Part shown: one piece after another, positions 57,416 through 64,000 of the stretch
Layout: every line of letters starts with the position of its first letter
Numbering within the stretch: the stretch's first letter is position 1
NCBI GenBank assembly: GCA_951804985.1
Contig: OX638130.1
Span: 115,209,593-115,273,592 of the forward strand
DNA length: 64,000 nucleotides
Direction: 5' to 3'
Source of the DNA: Dryomyza anilis
Lineage: Eukaryota; Arthropoda; Insecta; Diptera; Dryomyzidae
The notes under the pieces: generated by a model
Database searches by the model: none
Seen by the model: only the letters and a program-made list of their open reading frames with translations
Told to the model about the DNA's origin: nothing
Translations under genes and position numbers: made by a program

Positions 57416-58922
57416 TTATATTCTTTATCATAATTGCATATTTTGCAATTGCCATATACCAAATCATTCAGTTACTTATTTTTAATATTACTGTCATTTA
57501 TTTCTATTTCCTTTTATTCTTTTCATATTTTCTTTATCTTTTATATTAATCTTCATTTTATTTTACATAATCTTCTTCTTCTTCAACTTCCTCACCTTCA
57601 TAACCTTCTATTTTTATATATCTTTTTGTTTATTATTGCCTACTTTACTACTTTAACATTTGCTGCCATTTTATGCTGCCTACTGCCTGCTTTTCGCCGA
57701 GTTCATATTACCCACAGATTATGCAATCATCATGTGTGGCGGCAGCGACCTGCACAACCATAACATTCTTTCAAGTCTTCATATAAAAAATGTGTCTGTG
57801 TTTTTGTAATTTTTATTTGCTGTAATTATTTAATTTATCTTTATATCTTCTACTCAGTTGTTATTGCCTGTGACTTTGTGTTGTTCAGTAGCACAGTAAA
57901 TGGCGCATTTTTAATTTTGTTATGCACTCCATTTATTTACATGTTCGCATAGCATAGCTTAAAGACTTATTTAAATAATGTATTGAGAGCTACTGCAAAG
58001 AAATATAAATTTTTCTATATTTCATAAATAAGTGGAAATTTATATAAAAAAAAATAAAGAAAATAAAAATTCTAAAATTTGAAAATTCTTTGCCTTAAAT
58101 ACGTAGCATTAATATTTCATAAAGTTTTTTTTTATATTACTGTAGAAAAATTATATGGTGCAAGATATAAATGTTGAAATTTGCTTTAAAAATATTCTGG
58201 AAATTAAGCGTGCTCTATTTCTAAGTCTCAAAAGATTATTAATTTTTTGTTAATTTTCATAAATTTCTGCATATTTTTTATATTAATATCTGAAAACGTA
58301 TTTTTTATATTTTGCATATAGAATTTTTAGAAATTCTGCAAAGCACACACGTGAAGTCATAGTTTTCAAGTTCGTTTGCTAAGTCTTTTGTTTTTGAATA
58401 TATTAATTTAAGAAAAGCAATATATGTATTTAAATAAAAAGAAAAAGGAGCATACATTTAGATTATTTAAATTGTAATTTTATAATTTTAAAATTTTAAA
58501 ATTTTAAAATTTTTATATATTATTTTTTATATATATTTGATTTTTTAAATTTTTATTTATTTCTTTTTATTCTTCAATCAGAAATTTTTCAAGTTTTTAT
58601 AAAAAAATATATTATATAAAAAATTCCTTTATAAAAGTTATATTATCTACAACAACATCAGTTAATACAATAGCAACAACCAAGCAATTTGCTGCTGCAG
58701 CTGCACCCTTTTATTTAAAAAATGCGTTGCTGTAATAGCGATGTCAATTTTGTCTACAACAAATTTTATAACAAAAGCCAATAAATTGCAATAAATATAG
58801 TTTTCTATTTTACAGTATTTAAGTTGCAACAAACATTAGTTATTCCCTACGATTACACAGAAAAAAAGAATAATGAAAACAATAAAATATTAAATCATTA
58901 AACGATAATACATTCTAAAAAT
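57416..58922. other. AT-rich intron-like DNA
   Basis: A small balanced patch at 57655-57770 has CATGTGTGGCGGCAGCGACC near 57730; another near 58680-58745 has GCTGCTGCAGCTGCACCC. (AATTTTAA)-like words lie at 58475-58512. No gene recognised. Confidence 0.4.
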
Positions 58923-59191
58923 CTATAAAGCAATAAATAAATCATTAAATTAATAAATAAATATATCTAAAAATTAATAATATAAATAAATTAAAAATAA
59001 ATAAATAAATCAATAAATCAATAAATTTATCAATAAATCAATAAATCAATCAATTTATTTCAATTTAAAATCAATTTATTGATTTATTTATTTATTTATT
59101 TATTTTTAATTTATTTATATTATTAATTTTTAGATATATTTATTTATTAATTTAATGATTTATTTATTGCTTTATATTTATTGCTTTATAG
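58923..59191. repeat. Large palindrome abutting the octanucleotide array
   Basis: The left arm from CTATAAAGCAATAAATAAAT at 58923 is reproduced in reverse complement by the right arm ending ATTTATTGCTTTATAG at 59191. The arms are about 105 bp, sharing TTAATAATATAAATAAATT and TAAATATATCTAAAAATTAA, with a centre of about 45 bases around 59048. The right arm carries an extra 14-bp duplication (TTTATTGCTTTATA twice). Such structure suggests an inverted duplication rather than a simple repeat. Confidence 0.88.
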
Positions 59192-60283
59192 ATAAATCAA
59201 GAAATCAATAAATCAATAAATCAATAAATCAATAAATCAATAAATCAATAAATCAATAAATCAATAAATCAATAAATCAATAAATCAATAAATCAATAAA
59301 TCAATATATCAATAAATCAATAAATCAATAAATCAATAAATCAATAAATCAATAAATCAATAAATTAATAAATCAATGAATCAATAAATCAATAAATCAA
59401 TAAATCAATAAATCAATAAATCAATAAATCAATAAATCAATAAATCAATAAATCAATAAATCAATAAATCAATAATTCAATAAATCAATAAATCAATAAA
59501 TCAATAAATCAATAAATCAATAAATCAATAAATCAATAAATCAATAAATCAACAAATCAATAAATCAATAAATCAATAAATCAATAAATCAATAAATCAA
59601 TAAATCAATAAATCAATAAATCAATAAATCAATAAATCAATAAATAAATAAATCAACAAATCAATAAATCATTAAATCAATAAATCAATAAATTAATAAA
59701 TCAATGAATCAATAAATCAATAAATCAATAAATCAATAAATCAATAAATCAATAAATCAATAAATCACTAAATCAATAAATCAATAAATCAATAAATCAA
59801 TAAATCAATAAATCAATAAATCAATAAATCAATAAATCAATAAATCAATAAATCAATAAATCAATAAATCAATAAATCAATACATCAATAAATCAATAAA
59901 TCAATAAATCAATAAATCAATAAATCAATAAATCAATAAATCAATAAATCAATAAATCAATAAATCAATAAATCAATAAATCAATAAATCAATAAATCAA
60001 TAAATCAATAAATCAATAAATCAATAAATCAATAAATCAATAAATCAATAAATCAATAAATCAATAAATCAATAAATCAAAAAATCAATAAATCAATAAA
60101 TCAATAAATCAATAAATCAATAAATCAATAAATCAATAAATCAATAAATCAATAAATCAATAAATCAATAAATCAATAAATCAATAAATCAATAAATCAA
60201 TAAATCAATAAATCAATAAATCAATAAATCAATAAATCAATAAATCAATAAATCAATAAATCAATAAATTAATAAATCAATAC
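59192..60283 (+). repeat. Octanucleotide satellite (AATAAATC)n, about 136 copies
   Basis: A nearly perfect 8-bp array of about 1.09 kb. Variant units (AATTAATAAATCAATGAATC at about 59364 and 59692, 328 bp or 41 units apart) show a segmental duplication inside the array. Isolated changes occur at about 59297, 59475, 59552, 59882 and 60080. It is unrelated in sequence to the TTATTTTA array at 18.7 kb but has the same unit length. Confidence 0.96.
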
Positions 60284-62789
60284 ACCAATAATAAAAAAAA
60301 ATCGTTAAATCAATATATAAATTAATCGAATATACAATAAATTAGTATAAGAGAAAATAAAATTAAAAGTAAAATAATATAAAAATAAAAGTGCTTTTAC
60401 ACCTAACAGAAAACTAGTCTAAACTGGTTGCTATTGTCAGCCAACTTGTTGCTGTATTTGTGGTGGCAGCAGCAGCAACAACAGCAGCTGTTTATGGTCA
60501 CATTGTTGTAAAATGTGCAACAGCAAGTTGCGCACCCACAACAGCAACAGCAATGAAATTAAAACAAACGTGACAACGATATGGCAATCGCTACATATGG
60601 CAAGATGTTGAAAGTAAACCAAAAAAATATATAAAAAAATATGTTGCTGATTTTGTGAAATATCTTTAAATGCCAAAATAACTTCATAAATAGGTCGGTT
60701 GTTAGCAACAACTATAACAAAGATAAAAGCAGGTTTATCTGCATTTTGAATTTTTTCATTATTAATTTTGATTTTATTATTTTTGAATTTATTTATTTTT
60801 TAATTTTTGTATTTTAATTTTTGCAAAAAATAGCAACATTGTCTCTAACTCAAACATCAGTCACTTGCAACACTTTCGCTTTCACGGCCTGCACCCTTTC
60901 AAAAAGACCTTCTGCACCCTGCCGATGGCGCATTTATTTATTTTTTTATATTGTTGTCTTCCACCGGCAACTATTGTTGCTGCTGAGTCAACTCTTGATA
61001 TTTACGGATCTACAATAAGTTTTGTAAGCGAATGAAAAAACAGCTAAATATCGTTGCAGATCGATTGCTTATTGAACTCTAAGCGACGCAACAGCAGCGG
61101 CAGCGACGGCGACAGCAACTGTATCTGTGTCTGTTGGTGTTGCGCATGCGCAGCCGTCAGCGCAGCCGCAGTCACTACAAACGTGTTTCATGAGCGGTAA
61201 CACGCAGACGTCTGCACGGCAAGGTGTGCGTGTGATGCTCATAAACAAACGTAATTTACTGCTTAATTGTAATTGTTGTTATTGCTGCTAATGATGTTGT
61301 GCTGTTGCTCATGATGTTGTTTTATTTTTTTTTTGTTTGTTGCTCATGTTGCTGTTGTTATTGTGCATGTTTTTTTATTAATTTTATTTTCGTTATTATT
61401 ACCGTCTGGCGGTTACAGCACTGGCACGAAAATTAGAATAAAATTTTAAAAATTTTGTAACTTGAGAAACAAGCGAGAAAATACATTTTGAAATGAAATG
61501 ATATTTAATAATCTTTCGACATTTTAAATTTAATAACAATTTTTTTTTTTATTTATCCAAAAACTTGAAAAAAAAAATTAATAAAAAATGTCAATAAAAT
61601 TCGAGAGGCCATAATTTTTCAATCCTAATATTTCGGAAATAAAAATGTTCAATACTTTAAATTTCCACAATATTAAAAAAAAACAATTTTCCACATATTA
61701 TCAAAAATTATTAGAGGTGGAATATAAAATATGAAATCCAACATATATAAACAACCAATATAAAAATCATAAAAAATTTAAATATTTTATTTAATAATTT
61801 TTAGTTTTTTTCATAGCTTTTAAATAAGAAATTGTGGTGACTCTTAATTCATGAAATTTTTTTTCTAATTTTTTTTTATAGATTTCAAAATTTTTTCTGA
61901 TTAAAATAAAAATAAAACTAAAAATGGAAGCCTCATTTTTTTGTCATTTTAAAATTTTGCTATTGCAGACAGAAAAAATAAAAAATGCAGTTTCGATGTG
62001 ACATTGTTTTATTTGGCATCACGTTCAGTATCTCGATCAACATCTCGTCCAGTTCTTCAAAGTCACCTATGTAATTCAATTGAACGCCAAATAAAATATG
62101 TACTATAAAAAACCAAACATGTGGCTGACATTTGGCTGTCATTCCATTTTATTGTTTCTATTTTCAAAATATTGTTATTGCTATATAGAGTGCCATATAT
62201 AGTTGATGCAAACTGCAACATGCGGTCGCCGCAAATTTGCAATAACAGCAGCAGCAACTTTGCTAGACAGACAGTCAGTCGATCAGTCAGGCAGCAACAT
62301 TTCTAAATTTGTCAATTCAAAGAGTGCAACAGCAAAAACAATAAAACAAAAACGAAAAAAGACTTAATACATACAATGACATTTAACAATAACAAATACA
62401 AATACCATAATGGCAATAATAAATAAAATGAAGAAATTTATTTAAAAATAACAAAAGCAATATTAACGAGTTAGCAAAACCGGTTGCAAGTCTAAGAAAT
62501 GCTATGAGTTGGAAATAAAATTAAAAAAAAAAAAAAAAAATTATAAAAAAAATGGTAACAAGTTTTGCGGTGGCACATTGTTGCTGTGTGAGTCCGTCCC
62601 ACGACAGCGACAGCATAGTTAATTCGCGTAAAACTAGTGATGCTGCAACGGCTCTGGCAACAGGCGACAACATCAAAATAATCATGCAATTGCAATGTTG
62701 TTGCCAACAGTAGATAGCATTAGTTGGCTATTTATTTAACCTTTAATATTTGCCGAAGTGATATTAATTATATTTTAAAAAATAAAAAT
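60284..62789. other. Intron-like DNA with three GC-richer islands
   Basis: Balanced islands at about 60410-60610 (GTGGTGGCAGCAGCAGCAAC), 60840-61270 (CAACAGCAGCGGCAGCGACG near 61089, TTGCGCATGCGCAGCCGTCA near 61139 containing the dyad TGCGCATGCGCA) and 62140-62310 (TGCGGTCGCCGCAAATTTGC near 62220, CAGACAGTCAGTCGATCAGT). These look like conserved intronic elements. Short frames across them (60437-60676, 60821-61018, 62121-62306, 62492-62707) show no recognisable protein. Confidence 0.4.
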
Positions 62790-63568
62790 TTTCAACATCA
62801 TTTTTATTACAGTTTTACTGTATGATAATTTTAATTTTTAACAATTTTTACTGTACAAGAATTTTTATTGTATAACTTTTTTCTGCATGACTGTTTTACT
62901 GTATAACAGATTTATTTCATAACAATTTTACTGCATAACAGTTTTATCGTAAAACAGTTTTACTGTAAAACAGTTTTATTGTATAACAGTTTAACTGTAT
63001 AACAGTTTTACTTTATAACAGTTTTACTGTATAACAGTTTTACTTTACAACAAATTTACTGTATAACAGTTTTACTGTATAAAAACTTTACTATATTACA
63101 GTGTAACTGTATAACAGTTTTACTGTATGGAAGTTTTACTGTATAACAGTTTTACTGTAAAATGGTTATACTGTATAACAGTTTTACTGTCTAACAATTT
63201 TACTGTATAACAGTTTTACTGTATAACAGTTTAACTGTGTAACAGTTTTACTGTATGGAAGTTTTACTGTATAACAGTTTCACTGTATAACAGTTTTACT
63301 GTAAAATGGTTATACTGTATAACAGTTTTACTGTGTAACAGTTTTACTGTATAACAGTTTAACTGTATAAAGTTTTACTGTACAACAATTTTAATATATA
63401 ACAGTTTTACTGTTTAACAGTTTTACTGTATAACAGTTTTACTGTATAACAGCTTTACTGTATACCAGTTTTACTGTATAACAGTTTTACTGTATAACAG
63501 TTTTACTGTTAAATAGTTTTGTTTGTATAACTCTTTTACTATTTAACAGATTTACTGTATAACAGTAA
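62790..63568 (+). repeat. 16-bp minisatellite (TTTTACTGTATAACAG)n
   Basis: About 47 units, consensus TTTTACTGTATAACAG. ACTGT-ATA-ACAGT makes each unit a small hairpin. Distinctive variants recur: GTATGGAAG at 63125 and 63253 (128 bp, 8 units apart) and AAAATGGTTATACTG at about 63158 and 63303, showing a multi-unit duplication. The left edge is degenerate. Confidence 0.93.
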
Positions 63569-64000
63569 ATGAATTTTAGCTGTACAAAGATGTTCTATAT
63601 TTTATATCGTCCTTGCAGATTAAAAACAAATCAAACTTTTTTGTTTAAATCCCATTTATTGGGTACATAGATTATTATTGTAATAAAAAAATAAAAATCT
63701 AAAAGATTTTTGAAAGTAAGATTCAATGGACCCTTAAAAAATTTATATAATCGATCCGCTCTATTCCAATATTATATGTTTTTAAATAGCTTTTATTGCA
63801 ATTTTTAAAATGTATTTGTTTAAAAATCTAGAATAACTATTTTTTCTTACTCAACGGCAATGGACGCACCATGGAATTCAAATTATAAATCGCTCATCAC
63901 AGCCAGTTGATGTGGTAAATGTAAACAACAACAAAAAAATAAAATTCACCTAATTTTTAATGCCATATTACGATGTGTGAATTGCGGTTGCACGTGAGAT
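63569..64000. other. AT-rich DNA to window end, no gene seen
   Basis: Unique-looking sequence. TCAACGGCAATGGACGCACC near 63852 is the only balanced patch. No feature can be supported. Confidence 0.45.

Noticed and set aside
1..64000. CRISPR arrays, operons, rRNA genes or prokaryotic mobile elements
   Set aside because: The tandem repeats have no unique spacers, and the element content (DINE-1-like, SINE, MITEs) is that of a fly nuclear genome.

Overview
The window looks like non-coding nuclear DNA from a brachyceran (schizophoran-type) fly. It is extremely A+T-rich. It carries DINE-1/INE-1-like (Helentron-associated) repeats, recognisable by their GACAGACAG...GGACATGGCTAA block, the GATCAAGAATATATATACTT block and a terminal GGGTATAAAAAC. 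It also has a tRNA-headed SINE, several MITE families and CAG/CAA-rich islands of the kind found in fly introns and 5' UTRs. Nothing prokaryotic is visible. Apart from one likely gene start, I found no protein-coding sequence I can recognise by homology. Most long open frames are by-products of tandem repeats.

Layout. 1-9 kb: a 15-bp minisatellite, a MITE inside a MITE of the same family, and two blocks of a 19-bp minisatellite in opposite orientation around a single-copy spacer. 9-12.5 kb: CTACTTTT-type pyrimidine repeats, a GC-richer island and a degenerate 100-160 bp repeat. 12.8-16.2 kb: three DINE-1-like copies in the same orientation, joined by A/C-rich microsatellite. 17-24 kb: a degenerate 19-bp block, a (CTTTT)n tract, a 1.39 kb nearly perfect octanucleotide array, then another 2 kb of 19-bp minisatellite. 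24.4-26.5 kb: a GGTTAAATAGTC-type repeat containing a self-nested MITE and a 330-bp tandem duplication. 27.8-37.5 kb: a mobile-element graveyard. It has a 375-bp palindrome, several copies of a CATATTGA-rich element (one holding two further nested insertions, the innermost Transib-like), a SINE with a clear target duplication, and a nested MITE pair. 38.5-42 kb: the 19-bp minisatellite again, in both orientations. 43-46 kb: two terminal-inverted-repeat elements and a TTTTCGAAAA tandem repeat. 48.2-48.7 kb: an LTR-like or promoter-like segment with a striking heat-shock-element array. 51-53.9 kb: degenerate tandem repeats, an A-rich tract and a DINE-1-like fragment. 54.2-55.37 kb: a probable 5' UTR exon on the + strand with a start codon and splice donor. 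55.4-64 kb: probable first intron, with a truncated CATATTGA element, a large palindrome beside a second octanucleotide array, GC-richer islands and a 16-bp near-palindromic minisatellite.

The 19-bp minisatellite family alone occupies roughly 9 kb (hand estimate) in six places and both orientations. The likely gene at about 54.5 kb reads rightward, so DNA after 55.37 kb would be its first intron and everything before about 54.2 kb would be intergenic or part of another gene. All family assignments rest on motifs recognised by eye; no database search was possible.
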